Assembly: GCA_937879965.1 (NCBI GenBank)
Contig: CALFMP010000036.1
Location: 124,001-188,000 of the forward strand
Direction: 5' to 3'
Length of the DNA stretch: 64,000 nucleotides
Origin: QKMZ01 sp012965515
GTDB lineage: Bacteria > Cyanobacteriota > Vampirovibrionia > Obscuribacterales > Obscuribacteraceae
The notes beneath the pieces are model-generated. The model saw nothing but the letters and a program-made list of their open reading frames with translations, ran no database searches and was not told the DNA's origin. The position numbers and the translations under genes were made by a program. Positions 7,961-16,018 of the stretch are shown piece by piece (position 1 is the first letter of the stretch; each line of letters opens with the position of its first letter).

Positions 7961-8344
7961 TCAACTGCGTGGAACATCAATGATTGGCTGCTCGGAAGTG
8001 TGCAATTGATGCGGTGACTGACTTTCTTTCAATTGAATTAGGCTCGAATATGCCGAAAGGCACATACTTCTTTTGGCTGTTGATACGTATCGCGACTCAC
8101 GTTCGATGATTTTTATGAGCCTCTGTTTTTGCAGAGTGCAAGCGTGGCTATTTCTGCGAAAAACTAAACCGAGGGTCTCCAATTGCTTGAGATCATTCAT
8201 ATGCTCAGCAGGCAGATCGGATGCATTCACAGGCTCAAGCTCCACCAGCAACTTCACTAGAGGTGCCAGTTTGATGAGTACGTCGAACAGGTCGCTTGTT
8301 AAGTAAGTCATTCCCTCTCTGATTAGAGCGAGTGCGAGGTGCAA
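7961..8344 (-). CDS. Hypothetical protein, possibly winged-helix-like
   Basis: The 127-residue product is not recognised. An amphipathic N-terminal region (LFDVLIKLAPLVKLLVELEP) is followed by a segment with the look of a winged helix (DLKQLETLGLVFRRN, then TLQKQRLIKIIERE). The gene lies 18 bp upstream of the 7583-7942 gene on the same strand and may be co-transcribed with it. A CAATT-type palindrome lies 60-90 bp upstream of its start, between it and the ArsR gene, so it may belong to the same local control circuit. Confidence 0.5.
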   Translation of the reverse strand: MHLALALIREGMTYLTSDLFDVLIKLAPLVKLLVELEPVNASDLPAEHMNDLKQLETLGLVFRRNSHACTLQKQRLIKIIERESRYVSTAKRSMCLSAYSSLIQLKESQSPHQLHTSEQPIIDVPRS

Positions 8345-8404
8345 AAGCGCTTGAATCCTGACGCAATAACCACTCCCCGCATTAATGGAGCCGTTTGATT
8401 ATAT

Positions 8405-8432
8405 GGCGAATTTCGCATATACGCAATTGCGT
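8405..8432. promoter_or_regulatory. CAATT-type palindromic operator, site 1
   Basis: A perfect 12-bp palindrome ACGCAATTGCGT occupies 8421-8432, preceded by a near-palindrome GCGAATTTCGC. It sits between the divergent 7961-8344 gene and the arsR-type gene at 8563. The core recurs at 8998, 9015, 10328 and 11100. Confidence 0.55.
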
Positions 8433-8562
8433 AAGTTGGTATGTGTTATTCTAACCCATAAGCTGTAGAAGGCCAAACATTGAAGTGTGTAAATTTGACT
8501 GAATCAGCGTTTTGAACCACTATTGAGAAAGTACGCACTTTAGCAACTACTGAAATGGCGAT

Positions 8563-8889
8563 ATGACAGAGCAAACAGAGCAGCTTGTAAAGTTCAAAGC
8601 CGAATTTTTTAAAGCCCTAGCCAGCCCCCTCAGAATCCGCATTCTGGATGAACTCCGTGATGGCGAGCTGACTGTCACGGAATTGAGACTGAGGCTTAGA
8701 GTTGAGCCTACTAATATTTCCCAGCAATTGGCAGTTCTGAAGTCAAAAAACATCATCGCTGGGCGCAAGCAAGGCAGCAATATTTACTACTCGTGCCGAG
8801 ATCCGGCCATTTTTGGTTTGTTGGACGCTGCCAAGCAAGTTTTTAACAACCATCTAGTGGATATAAGGGACATCCTCGAAGCTCTGTAG
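8563..8889 (+). CDS. ArsR/SmtB-family transcriptional regulator
   Basis: The 108-residue protein is a single winged-helix domain. ASPLRIRILDELRDGELTVT and PTNISQQLAVLKSKNIIAGR give the dimerisation helix and HTH, and GSNIYYSCRDPAIFGLL gives the wing and last helix. The ELCVC-type metal motif of alpha3 is absent and only one Cys is present, so the signal is not a classical soft metal. It probably represses DNA by binding palindromes. CAATT-rich palindromes lie upstream of it and of the following RRM, ACP, W-E family and SulP genes, making it the natural candidate regulator. ArsR-type genes near SulP transporters are known from other bacteria. Confidence 0.85.
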   Translation: MTEQTEQLVKFKAEFFKALASPLRIRILDELRDGELTVTELRLRLRVEPTNISQQLAVLKSKNIIAGRKQGSNIYYSCRDPAIFGLLDAAKQVFNNHLVDIRDILEAL

Positions 8890-8987
8890 CCGAAAGCCAT
8901 TTCATTTCCTGAAAAAATTTGCGTGTCCTGAGAGCTTGGCTTTCGGGACCTAAAACCGCATTGACGGAAATGTAAGTTTATGAGATG

Positions 8988-9028
8988 CTAACAATTAGCA
9001 ATTACGCAATTCTGCAATTACGTAATTG
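8988..9028. promoter_or_regulatory. CAATT-type operator cluster, site 2
   Basis: The segment contains GCTAA-CAA-TTAGC (8988-9000), GCAATTACGCAATT (8998-9011) and a perfect 14-bp palindrome CAATTACGTAATTG (9015-9028). It ends 128 bp upstream of the RRM gene start. The rest of the 8890-9156 gap shows no coding potential. Confidence 0.55.
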
Positions 9029-9156
9029 TGAACGATCGGTCCAGGATTGATTCCTCTTGCGGGGATAGCCGGCTTTTTTGAGACTCGATCGGTTGCTTCG
9101 CTGTGGGTAGCGGATCTGAATTTGGTGAAGCCGGACACATTTACGGAATTTTGAAA

Positions 9157-9459
9157 ATGAGCAGAAGACTTCTCATTGGAAATCTTTCGCTGGAGACCGA
9201 GGAAGCATCACTTCTTTCGTTGTTTTCGCAGGCGGGCTCCGTTCGACTAGTCGAGCTGGCGAGCGATCCCATTACGGGGCGGAAGAAAGGATTTGCATTC
9301 ATAGAGATGTCTACCAGGGCGGAGGCTTTAAGAGCGATCAAGCAATTAGAAGGCGCCGAAGTAAACGGTCGAAACATAACAATCCATCAGTCTCAGGTAC
9401 GAGAAGAAAAACAAGGCTTGTCTTTTTTCGCAAGGCTCTTGAAGTTGCCGCATGCGTGA
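9157..9459 (+). CDS. Single-RRM RNA-binding protein
   Basis: The 101-residue protein is one RNA recognition motif. RNP2 is LLIGNL near the N-terminus and RNP1 is KKGFAFIEM at about residues 44-52. A short basic/hydrophobic tail follows. Such small RRM proteins are typical of cyanobacteria and some other bacteria, where several are cold- or stress-regulated and bind mRNA. The ATG at 9157 is preferred because RRM homology starts immediately; upstream GTG starts would add a Gly-rich leader. A CAATT operator cluster lies upstream. Confidence 0.9.
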   Translation: MSRRLLIGNLSLETEEASLLSLFSQAGSVRLVELASDPITGRKKGFAFIEMSTRAEALRAIKQLEGAEVNGRNITIHQSQVREEKQGLSFFARLLKLPHA

Positions 9460-9580
9460 AGTAGAGCCTGCAAAATATTTTTAGTTGTGCGCTCCCTCAA
9501 TCGCTTTGTTTCTGTAGCGATGGAGATGGATGCAGCAAGCTGTGGAGGTGCGTGTTTGCTACGCACCTTCACTAGCAGAA

Positions 9581-10237
9581 TCAGTCATTTTGGCTTTGAA
9601 CAGTGATCGGAATTTTTCGAATCCAATCGGAAATTTCCTGTAGTGTTCGCAATGCCCCCAATTCCTCTAAATCTCCTTCAAACTTTTCCTGCGTTTCCTC
9701 CGGCAGTAAGCGTCTGAAATTGCTCAGTATTTCTACCCGTTTGATCGAATCGATACCAAGGTCTGACTCTAGATCCAGTGCAGGATCGAGCATTTCTGCA
9801 GGGTAACCGGTTCGCTCACTTACTAAATCGATGAAGCTAGTAATCAGCTCGTCCGCAGTTTTAGGCAACCCCAGCGCCGGAAGGCTTGGGGGACCGGATC
9901 TTTGGGAAGATGCAATTGGCGCCGGCGCTGGAACATGTTCGACAGCAGCGACAGATTCAATCGGCTGCGCTTGAACCGGATTTTCGAATCTCGGCTTTAT
10001 GTTGAATGGTGCCGGCTCATTTTGAGCTGATTGCAATGCCGGTCGGGTCATCAATCGCTCATACTGAGGCGAGAGCACAGACTTCGACTGTAAATATGCC
10101 AGCATAACTTGCTGCTGAGTCTGCAGAAAGCTCGTGGTCATCTGCAGCATTGTCTGCTGAAATGTGATTATGACTGCATCTGTACCGGTTGTAGCTGGAT
10201 GGCTGTGCTCATACTTTGGGGACTTTTCTGTCTCCAT
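9581..10237 (-). CDS. Orphan acyl carrier protein of PKS/PUFA-synthase type
   Basis: The C-terminal ~85 residues form an acyl carrier domain with LESDLGIDSIKRVEIL, where the Ser (about residue 167) would receive phosphopantetheine. The 'DLGIDSIKRVEIL' form is typical of polyunsaturated fatty acid synthases and related iterative PKSs rather than of AcpP. A Pro/Ala-rich linker precedes it. The N-terminus carries a helix of the kind found before ACPs in large PKSs (QQTMLQMTTSFLQTQQQVML). No ketosynthase, acyltransferase or phosphopantetheinyl transferase is nearby. Start ATG at 10237 with AAAGG seven bases upstream. A CAATT operator lies between it and the divergent gene at 10391. Confidence 0.8.
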   Translation of the reverse strand: METEKSPKYEHSHPATTGTDAVIITFQQTMLQMTTSFLQTQQQVMLAYLQSKSVLSPQYERLMTRPALQSAQNEPAPFNIKPRFENPVQAQPIESVAAVEHVPAPAPIASSQRSGPPSLPALGLPKTADELITSFIDLVSERTGYPAEMLDPALDLESDLGIDSIKRVEILSNFRRLLPEETQEKFEGDLEELGALRTLQEISDWIRKIPITVQSQND

Positions 10238-10327
10238 GCGCAGGCCTTTGAGATTTGTCTGTTGTATTGGAACCTCCTATATGGCAGAAGCAAATGTCTG
10301 CCAAATAGTTTTAATCTAGTTGAACAG

Positions 10328-10343
10328 TTGCGCAATTACGCAA
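10328..10343. promoter_or_regulatory. CAATT-type operator, site 3
   Basis: TTGCG-CAATTA-CGCAA is an inverted repeat located in the divergent promoter region between the ACP gene (leftward) and the W-E family pair (rightward). Confidence 0.5.
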
Positions 10344-10390
10344 ATTCGGAAATACTATAACAATATAGAGCCAAATCAGCAGAATGTTCA

Positions 10391-10684
10391 ATGAAAAGAG
10401 AATTAGCAACTGACGAAATAGCATCCAGCAAGCGTCTCTTTGCGTGCTTGGTAAAACAGTGCAGTCAGGAGCTGGGGATTGCAGAACCCATAATCAATTG
10501 GGCCTGCGAGTACGATCGCTCTAAGACCCACTATGTGGTTTTTCTTTTCTTCGGATCGAAGACCGAACGCTATAGGTTGGACGCTGCTGATTTGGCGGCA
10601 CTGGCAACTGATTCCAGCTTGAAGCAATCCGTCATTGAAAAAATAGAACAGATACTGCATAAGTTCCTCGATTCAACTTTGTGA
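10391..10684 (+). CDS. Small protein of the local W-E / FTAxEL family
   Basis: The 97-residue protein has no recognised domain. Its core INWACEYDRSKTHYVVFLF, then ERYRLDAADLAAL and DSSLKQSVIEKIEQIL aligns in order with the proteins at 7583 and 10691. No signal peptide or membrane helix is present, so it is likely cytoplasmic. It is followed after 6 bp by a second family member, so the two are probably one operon under the CAATT operator at 10328. Function unknown. Confidence 0.65.
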   Translation: MKRELATDEIASSKRLFACLVKQCSQELGIAEPIINWACEYDRSKTHYVVFLFFGSKTERYRLDAADLAALATDSSLKQSVIEKIEQILHKFLDSTL

Positions 10685-10690
10685 GGGGAA

Positions 10691-10963
10691 ATGTTGAGTT
10701 GGCGTCATATCATTACTGGCAAGCACTGGGTTGAAGTAGAAGCAATCATGCTTTTCCCCGAATGCGACGGGCGAACACTCAAGACGAAATGGACTGTCGA
10801 GAAGAGCAAAGACAATGTTGTGCACAACTTGATTCTGTCGACTGGCTTGGTAGATGCCACCATTCAGTTTCCAACCGATGTACTAAAGGCTGTTAAGCGG
10901 GACGATTATGTACAGAGGCGTATTCGACGAAAACTAAAAAAGACAATGCGCTTTTTGACATGA
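10691..10963 (+). CDS. Small protein of the local W-E / FTAxEL family
   Basis: The 90-residue product contains TKWTVEKSKDNVVHNLIL, then ATIQFPTDVLKAV and DDYVQRRIRRKLKK, matching the pattern Trp-x2-Glu / strands / F-x2-DV-Leu / D-x2-(L/V)-Q-x2-I seen at 7583 and 10391. The C-terminus is strongly basic, unlike the other members, which hints at nucleic-acid binding. A start codon preceded by GAGGGGAAA supports expression. Function unknown. Confidence 0.65.
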   Translation: MLSWRHIITGKHWVEVEAIMLFPECDGRTLKTKWTVEKSKDNVVHNLILSTGLVDATIQFPTDVLKAVKRDDYVQRRIRRKLKKTMRFLT

Positions 10964-11099
10964 TTGACGTAGATTCGCAATGATTTCCGGAGGGGCACCA
11001 AATACGGTGGCGACTGGGGACTTCCTCGCGGGCAACAATCAAAACTTTTTGCTTGCGCGAAGCTTTCGCCGGCTGTCTGCTTACTTGGTTGTTTTTTGT

Positions 11100-11119
11100 A
11101 ATTGCAGAATTTCGCAATT
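11100..11119. promoter_or_regulatory. CAATT-type operator, site 4
   Basis: AATTGC-N8-GCAATT is a perfect inverted repeat upstream of the small gene at 11160 and the SulP gene at 11348. Confidence 0.5.
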
Positions 11120-11159
11120 GCATTTACACTAAAATGGAAATCGCTGCAGCTGAAGCTGA

Positions 11160-11351
11160 GTGGGCTGGGTGATTTCTTGCAATCATCTTTCAACGCGGAC
11201 TGAAGAGACTCGAATTGACCGTACCTGTCGTGTCTTTACTGCACAAGAGCTTGCAGTGCTGATACATGCCGAGACGAGTGTGTGCAAAACAATTATTGAT
11301 TCAAGCAGGAAAGCTCTGAGAAATTACTGCAACGACGAAGCATTCAAATGA
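11160..11351 (+). CDS. Short W-E / FTAxEL family-like protein, translationally coupled to SulP
   Basis: The 63-residue frame opens with a GTG at 11160 and ends at the SulP start with an ATGA overlap. CRVFTAQELAVLIHA and CKTIIDSSRKALRNYC resemble the second half of the proteins at 7583 and 10391, but the Trp-Glu half is missing. Another frame at 11134 (ATG, ends after 12 codons with ...EAEWAG) covers the upstream part. A frameshift splitting one ancestral gene is therefore possible. It may be a degenerate paralogue or a short leader protein. Confidence 0.4.
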   Translation: MGWVISCNHLSTRTEETRIDRTCRVFTAQELAVLIHAETSVCKTIIDSSRKALRNYCNDEAFK

Positions 11352-13825
11352 CTGATAGGCAAACGCGAGCAACAGATTCAAATCGCTTCCTGGGATTCGA
11401 TCATCGTTACCTGATTTCAGAGTGGAAGGAAATCTTCAACTCCAAAACCGTTGTTTCGGATGCATGGGCAGGAGTCACTGTCGCTCTTGTTGCCCTTCCG
11501 TTGAACCTTGCACTGGCAATAGCAGCAGGCGTGGAGCCAGGAATCGGTATTACGACAGGAATCGTTGCGGGAATTATTGCTTCGGTGCTAGGCGGTCAGA
11601 AATACGGTGTGACGGGCCCGGCAGCGGCTATGGCTGTGGTTCTCATCGGAGTGGCCGAAACTTATGGTTTACAAGCAATTTGGCTTGTAGGCATCATTGG
11701 CGGTGCCCTGCAAATTGCGGCCGGTTATTTCAGATTAGGCAAACTCATTTCTTATATTCCAATGCCTGTCATTGTTGGGTTTGCCAATGCTATTGGAATT
11801 CTCGTAATATCCAACTCTCTATCCGACTTTCTTGGTGTTCCCAAGGGAGTCGCGCACGCTAGTCCTCCTGCTCCTGCCGCTTCGCATCCATATATTCCTG
11901 AATTCTTGGAAGATATCGTCATTCTCGTCTCTAGGGTTGTCTTGCATGGGGAGATAAATCATTTTGCTGTAGTGACTGGTATGGTGGTGCTTTTGCTGGC
12001 AATCATGGTTCCGAAGTTGACAAAGGCAGTACCCAGTCAACTTGTTGCAATCGTTGTCGCATCACTTCTGGCTTCTTGCCTGGGTTTTCACTTGCCAAAG
12101 ATTATCGACATAAGCACGATTCCAGCATCATTGCCTCTCCCTCACTGCCCGGAGTTGCCGTGGGGGCAGCTGGGTACTCTCTTTCCTGTTGCAATAACTG
12201 TCTTTATGCTGGGTTCAATCGAGTCTTTGTTGTCGGCTTCGGTGGCTGACGGAATGACAATGTCCAAGCGTCATCATTCCGATCAAGAGCTGATCGGGCA
12301 GGGTGTTGCAAACATCGTTATTCCATTTTTTGGCGGAATTCCGGTCACAGGTGTCATAGCTCGGACTGCAGTCAATATTAGAGCGGGAGCGAAGACGAGG
12401 CTTTCAGGGATCATTCATTCTCTGACACTGCTGATACTTGTTCTGGTTTTCGCAAAGTCAGCGGAGCAAATCCCCCTTGCCGCTTTATCCGGCATATTGA
12501 TTTTGACTGGTTTTCGCCTAATAGAGTGGGACGCGACAAAACAAATCTGGCATGCTTCTAGAACAGAAGGATATGTTGTGTTAGTCACCACCGCGATATC
12601 CGTACTCATAGACCTTACTGCCGGTGTATTCACCGGATTGCTGATGACATGCGCTCTATTCATCAGACAGATTTCTGCCGGTATCGTTGTGCCAGAAGAA
12701 GCTCAAGATAGGCGTTCGAATGTAAGGCAGCCATTTCCATCATGCAAATATGTAAGAACGTTTCTAATTGATGGTCCTTTGTTCTTTGGTGCGGCGGAGC
12801 GTTTTACTGAAACCATTCTTTTGACGCAGAATCTGAAGACTGTGGTGTTGCACATGAAGGCAGTCAGTGTCATGGATCTAACCGGTGCAGAAACCATTCT
12901 TTCAATTCATTCTCAGCTTAAGCGCAATTCGATAAGGTTGTGTCTTACAGAACTTCCAAGACAACCTCTTGAACTTCTTAAACGTACAGGAGCGATCGAA
13001 AAACTTGGAAGCGAGAATCTTTTCAAGGACTATGGAAAGTGTCTTCTGGATGTGAATGCAAAATTATTAGAATCGTCTTGTTTCGATTGCAGAGCATTGA
13101 TTACTGCGCCACCGCAGACAAAAATCACGGCACCAAGCGATTGCCCACTTCGTTCTGGGATTGTTCTCAATACCAACCATATTACTTCCTTATTGAAGAA
13201 TCGCTTAGACGGGTCAAAGGATGGCGAGAATGGCTCGAATAATAGTGGACTCGACGGTTCTAGGTTAACTTCTATTCGTAGCGAGAAACAAATACCTCAA
13301 TTTCTCATAGGAACTCCAATTCACTCATTGCTGAAATCACAGAACCTGCTGGAGGTGGACGAGACACCGTCTGAGAAAGCGGACCTTGTCATTGGAATGT
13401 GCATGGATTTCAGAAAGCAACTTCATTTGCCGAAGAACTGTGCGTATGTACTTCGAAGAGCTGGCGCGAACATGAAGGACTGCGAGTTCGAACTCGCACT
13501 TGCCGTTTCGGCGGGTATAGAGTACATGGCGCTCATAGCACACAACAAATGTTTGATGTCCAATCCATATGCCGAGGAGCAGGCAGTTCTCGAAACCCTG
13601 TCGTCCCGGTGTGGTTGGAAGGCTGATCATGCTCAATCGTTTTTTGATGAGCAAGCAAGTGCAAGAGGAATAAGCGATCCGATTCAATTTCTCCTTGCTG
13701 AATCCGAGAGAATTTCTTTCTTATTCAGAGGATTGAAAGTCATCCCGTTACTCTACTCGGTAGATGACGACAAGCTTTATCTCTTATCTGAATGGCTCAA
13801 CCAAACAAAGTATCAGCGAAACTAA
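11348..13825 (+). CDS. SulP-family anion transporter fused to STAS and beta-carbonic anhydrase
   Basis: The 825-residue product has three parts. Residues about 30-430 form a SulP permease (start WAGVTVALVALPLNLALAIA, then YGVTGPAAAMAV). Residues about 455-570 form a STAS domain. Residues about 640-800 form a beta-carbonic anhydrase domain. The zinc and catalytic residues of beta-CAs are all present: C685, the D687-R689 dyad, H732 and C735. SulP-CA fusions are known and usually interpreted as bicarbonate (or sulfate) transport coupled to CO2/bicarbonate interconversion at the inner membrane. Here the CA half appears intact. The gene overlaps the short gene at 11160 and lies downstream of a CAATT operator and an ArsR gene. 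Confidence 0.9.
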   Translation: MTDRQTRATDSNRFLGFDHRYLISEWKEIFNSKTVVSDAWAGVTVALVALPLNLALAIAAGVEPGIGITTGIVAGIIASVLGGQKYGVTGPAAAMAVVLIGVAETYGLQAIWLVGIIGGALQIAAGYFRLGKLISYIPMPVIVGFANAIGILVISNSLSDFLGVPKGVAHASPPAPAASHPYIPEFLEDIVILVSRVVLHGEINHFAVVTGMVVLLLAIMVPKLTKAVPSQLVAIVVASLLASCLGFHLPKIIDISTIPASLPLPHCPELPWGQLGTLFPVAITVFMLGSIESLLSASVADGMTMSKRHHSDQELIGQGVANIVIPFFGGIPVTGVIARTAVNIRAGAKTRLSGIIHSLTLLILVLVFAKSAEQIPLAALSGILILTGFRLIEWDATKQIWHASRTEGYVVLVTTAISVLIDLTAGVFTGLLMTCALFIRQISAGIVVPEEAQDRRSNVRQPFPSCKYVRTFLIDGPLFFGAAERFTETILLTQNLKTVVLHMKAVSVMDLTGAETILSIHSQLKRNSIRLCLTELPRQPLELLKRTGAIEKLGSENLFKDYGKCLLDVNAKLLESSCFDCRALITAPPQTKITAPSDCPLRSGIVLNTNHITSLLKNRLDGSKDGENGSNNSGLDGSRLTSIRSEKQIPQFLIGTPIHSLLKSQNLLEVDETPSEKADLVIGMCMDFRKQLHLPKNCAYVLRRAGANMKDCEFELALAVSAGIEYMALIAHNKCLMSNPYAEEQAVLETLSSRCGWKADHAQSFFDEQASARGISDPIQFLLAESERISFLFRGLKVIPLLYSVDDDKLYLLSEWLNQTKYQRN

Positions 13826-13854
13826 TTGTTCGCTGTGATGTTGAGTCATTCTGT

Positions 13855-14418
13855 TCAATCAAGCGATTTCGCATTTGGATCGACAAGTTCTAGATTTACT
13901 TGCAATACGCCGGTCGTATTCATGAATGACTTCATAGGCATTTGGCTGTGTTTCAGAACATCAAGCATCTTATGGTTGTCCGGTAAAACTAGGGCGGTAA
14001 AGGTTTTTATACTGTTTCCCTTGGCTATTTTGGTCAAATGCTTAAGTAGCACTGTGGCAATTCCGAGTCCTTGATACTCTTCATTGACGGCAAAAGCAAT
14101 CTCTGCCTCGGTTGCGTTTGTACTCGGCATAACATATCGCGCGACGCCTGCCGGCAGAATCTTTCCATCCTCTTCAATACTTGCAAGAAGCGCAACATGA
14201 TGGAAGAAGTCAACTTCAGTGAAATATGCTAATTCCTTGTCAGTGAGCTCTCTTTTCGGAGTGAGAAAGCGGTAGTAGAGGGATGCTGGACTTAGATGGT
14301 GCATACCCTCGGCAAGAATAGGTTTGTCTTCTGGAATTATGGAACGAATGTCCAAGACTCGGCCGTCGCGCAGCTGATCTTTGGCGAAATACTTTAGCTT
14401 GAGCCCAATCAGTTGCAT
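13855..14418 (-). CDS. GNAT-family N-acetyltransferase
   Basis: The 187-residue protein has the GNAT acetyl-CoA-binding signature EEYQGLGIATVLLKHL (Q-x2-G-x-G/A pattern) at about residues 113-128. The N-terminal DIRSIIPEDKP and SLYYRFLTPKREL resemble the GNAT domain that terminates Pat/PatZ-type protein acetyltransferases. The likely substrate is a protein lysine or a small amine, unresolved. It is the last gene of a leftward operon with the membrane protein, the hibernation factor and the 15344 gene. Confidence 0.85.
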   Translation of the reverse strand: MQLIGLKLKYFAKDQLRDGRVLDIRSIIPEDKPILAEGMHHLSPASLYYRFLTPKRELTDKELAYFTEVDFFHHVALLASIEEDGKILPAGVARYVMPSTNATEAEIAFAVNEEYQGLGIATVLLKHLTKIAKGNSIKTFTALVLPDNHKMLDVLKHSQMPMKSFMNTTGVLQVNLELVDPNAKSLD

Positions 14419-14440
14419 TTGTCTTGTTTTAACCGTCCCT

Positions 14441-14821
14441 TCACTCTACTTTGTCTCGATTATTCTCTTTTGGGTTTAGGTGCCCTTCAAACTCCTTTAT
14501 GAGAAACGGTGTGAGACATTTCTTTGCGAACACATATGAGCCAAGAACAATAGTCGGAGTTCCCCAAACCCTTAAAAGAAGAGGCAGAAAGCGATAAAGC
14601 AAATTTAGTAGGGTGACGCTGAGACCAGTACTCATGACGATAGAATTTTTCTCTATCAGCCGTTCCTGTCTACTTCGCGGCATTTTCTTGAAACTATCAA
14701 TTAGCTTTTGCTTCCAGTATGCAAGCGCTTCATTTATGTCAGTCGGACGGCTTTCCGAATAGGCTCCTGTATTGGGAAAAAGACTGCGCATCACGTTTGG
14801 ATTTCTTTCTACTTCTTCCAT
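14441..14821 (-). CDS. Hypothetical membrane-associated protein
   Basis: The product (126 residues from the ATG at 14821) has one hydrophobic stretch (VTLLNLLYRFLPLLLRVWG, then TPTIVLGSYVFA), probably one or two membrane helices, between a charged N-terminus and tail. I chose the ATG one base after the stop of the hibernation-factor gene; a longer frame would overlap that gene. No family recognised. Membership of the HPF operon suggests a stationary-phase or stress role. Confidence 0.6.
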   Translation of the reverse strand: MEEVERNPNVMRSLFPNTGAYSESRPTDINEALAYWKQKLIDSFKKMPRSRQERLIEKNSIVMSTGLSVTLLNLLYRFLPLLLRVWGTPTIVLGSYVFAKKCLTPFLIKEFEGHLNPKENNRDKVE

Positions 14822-14822
14822 C

Positions 14823-15248
14823 TTACACCCCGGGGCGCGAAAACTCTTCCATTTGTTCGCGCTCAATTTCACGTAATTCTGCTTCTTCTTGCAGATCCTG
14901 CTTTACAGTTCTGCTCTTAGTGTTTCCTCTCCGTTTGCGAGCATAGTCTTCTAGCCTTCGCCTGGCCATGTCGAAGGCATCTTTGAGCGCAACCTTCAAG
15001 TCTTCGTATTCCGAGCCGTTTATCGATTTTGTTTCCACGACCAGCTCAGCTCCTGGAACAGCCATATCAATACGAACTTGATAGACATTTCCTTTTTGTT
15101 GATGTTTATGAGGTATTTTGATTATGACCTTGCAGTGGACAATTTTTTCGAAATAGATTGTAAGTTTTTGACAGTGTTGATTTGCCAGCTCCTCAATACT
15201 TTTTGAGTGCTTCATGTTTCTGAAAATTACTTGAGTCGGGATCGTCAT
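14823..15248 (-). CDS. hpf: Ribosome hibernation promoting factor, HPF/RaiA family
   Basis: The 141-residue product matches the HPF/YfiA N-terminal domain. It starts with TQVIFRNMKHSKSIEELA, then CKVIIKIPHKHQQKG and VRIDMAVPGAELVVE, and a helix with DAFDMARRRLEDYARKRRG. These factors bind the 30S decoding centre and keep ribosomes inactive in dormancy. The long C-terminal dimerisation domain of long HPF is missing; instead a short acidic tail rich in Glu follows. In mycobacteria the DosR-regulated Rv0079 plays a similar role. The operon carries a candidate regulon site far upstream at 15725. Confidence 0.9.
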   Translation of the reverse strand: MTIPTQVIFRNMKHSKSIEELANQHCQKLTIYFEKIVHCKVIIKIPHKHQQKGNVYQVRIDMAVPGAELVVETKSINGSEYEDLKVALKDAFDMARRRLEDYARKRRGNTKSRTVKQDLQEEAELREIEREQMEEFSRPGV

Positions 15249-15343
15249 GGCTATTTTTCCATAAAGAATGTGATCACAGCGAGTTATGTATTGATGATCA
15301 CTGAGACCATCGTAGATGCAGCCGTGGGACAGAAGTGCTTTTC

Positions 15344-15643
15344 CTAGCAGGTGCTTGGAAAATCGTCCTGGTCTATCTCAGACCAATCTGTCTGTGACTT
15401 GGTTTGAACTTGCTTTGAGCCATCATGATCTTTCCATGCTTGAGATAGCTCTGACCAGGCATTCTCAAGACCTTCATGCAACTCTTTTAAGGCAAATTGA
15501 CTGTGTATTGCTGCCATCTCTTCGCTTTTGGTCAACGCTGCCTTTGCCCTTACGGCAGCTTCGATGAGAACATCGATTTTCGCTCCGAGATTGGCAAGCA
15601 ATTCTTCGGCGCAAGCGTGTGGTTTATTTTCAACTTTCGACAT
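15344..15643 (-). CDS. Hypothetical helical protein
   Basis: The 99-residue product starts at the ATG at 15643, preceded by AGAGGA with good spacing; an upstream in-frame start would add 18 residues without a ribosome binding site. The sequence is mostly helical and acidic (ELLANLGAKIDVLIEAAVRAK, then ALKELHEGLENAWSEL), like a soluble coiled-coil protein. No family named. It leads the operon that contains the hibernation factor, 95 bp before it, and has a candidate palindromic operator 82 bp upstream. Confidence 0.6.
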   Translation of the reverse strand: MSKVENKPHACAEELLANLGAKIDVLIEAAVRAKAALTKSEEMAAIHSQFALKELHEGLENAWSELSQAWKDHDGSKQVQTKSQTDWSEIDQDDFPSTC

Positions 15644-15724
15644 TTCCAGTCCTCTTTTAGTGACCTTGTTTGAACAATATCGAAGTTCGCGAGGCAAGAT
15701 ATCATCCCCGCGGACAGTCCTGAC

Positions 15725-15742
15725 TTGATACCATCGACTGAT
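15725..15742 (-). promoter_or_regulatory. Candidate regulon operator upstream of the HPF operon
   Basis: Reading leftwards, ATCAGTC-GAT-GGTATCAA has the 7-3-8 layout of the proposed motif, with a good right half and a partial left half. Confidence 0.4.
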
Positions 15743-16018
15743 GGCGTTGTTAATTACAGAGTCTGCCTGCTTCGAAATTTATGTATTACAAAGACGATTG
15801 AGAATGCACTGTGACTGCTTTCTCTTACTTTTCTTAGTTTCTTGAATTGGTCGCAGGACCGGTGCTGCCCTCGGCAGAAACTATCCCTAATCTCTCTCTG
15901 GAGAACCTGCGTCATATACAACACTTTACGGCGTTTTTCCCGGACTTCCATCGTTTTTGCGGACGAGTTAATACCCATCCTCCCGGACGATAACTGGCAT
16001 CAACTTGAGATCCGTAAG
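15743..16018. other. Intergenic stretch with no convincing gene
   Basis: This gap between the HPF operon and the USP gene contains a 74-codon leftward frame (15754-15978) rich in Lys and Arg and an overlapping 70-codon rightward frame. Neither has a well-spaced ribosome binding site or recognisable motif. I annotate no gene here. Confidence 0.4.

Noticed and set aside
15754..15978. Leftward 74-codon frame, Lys/Arg-rich
   Set aside because: Ribosome binding site too close to the ATG and no recognisable domain; an overlapping opposite frame is equally long.
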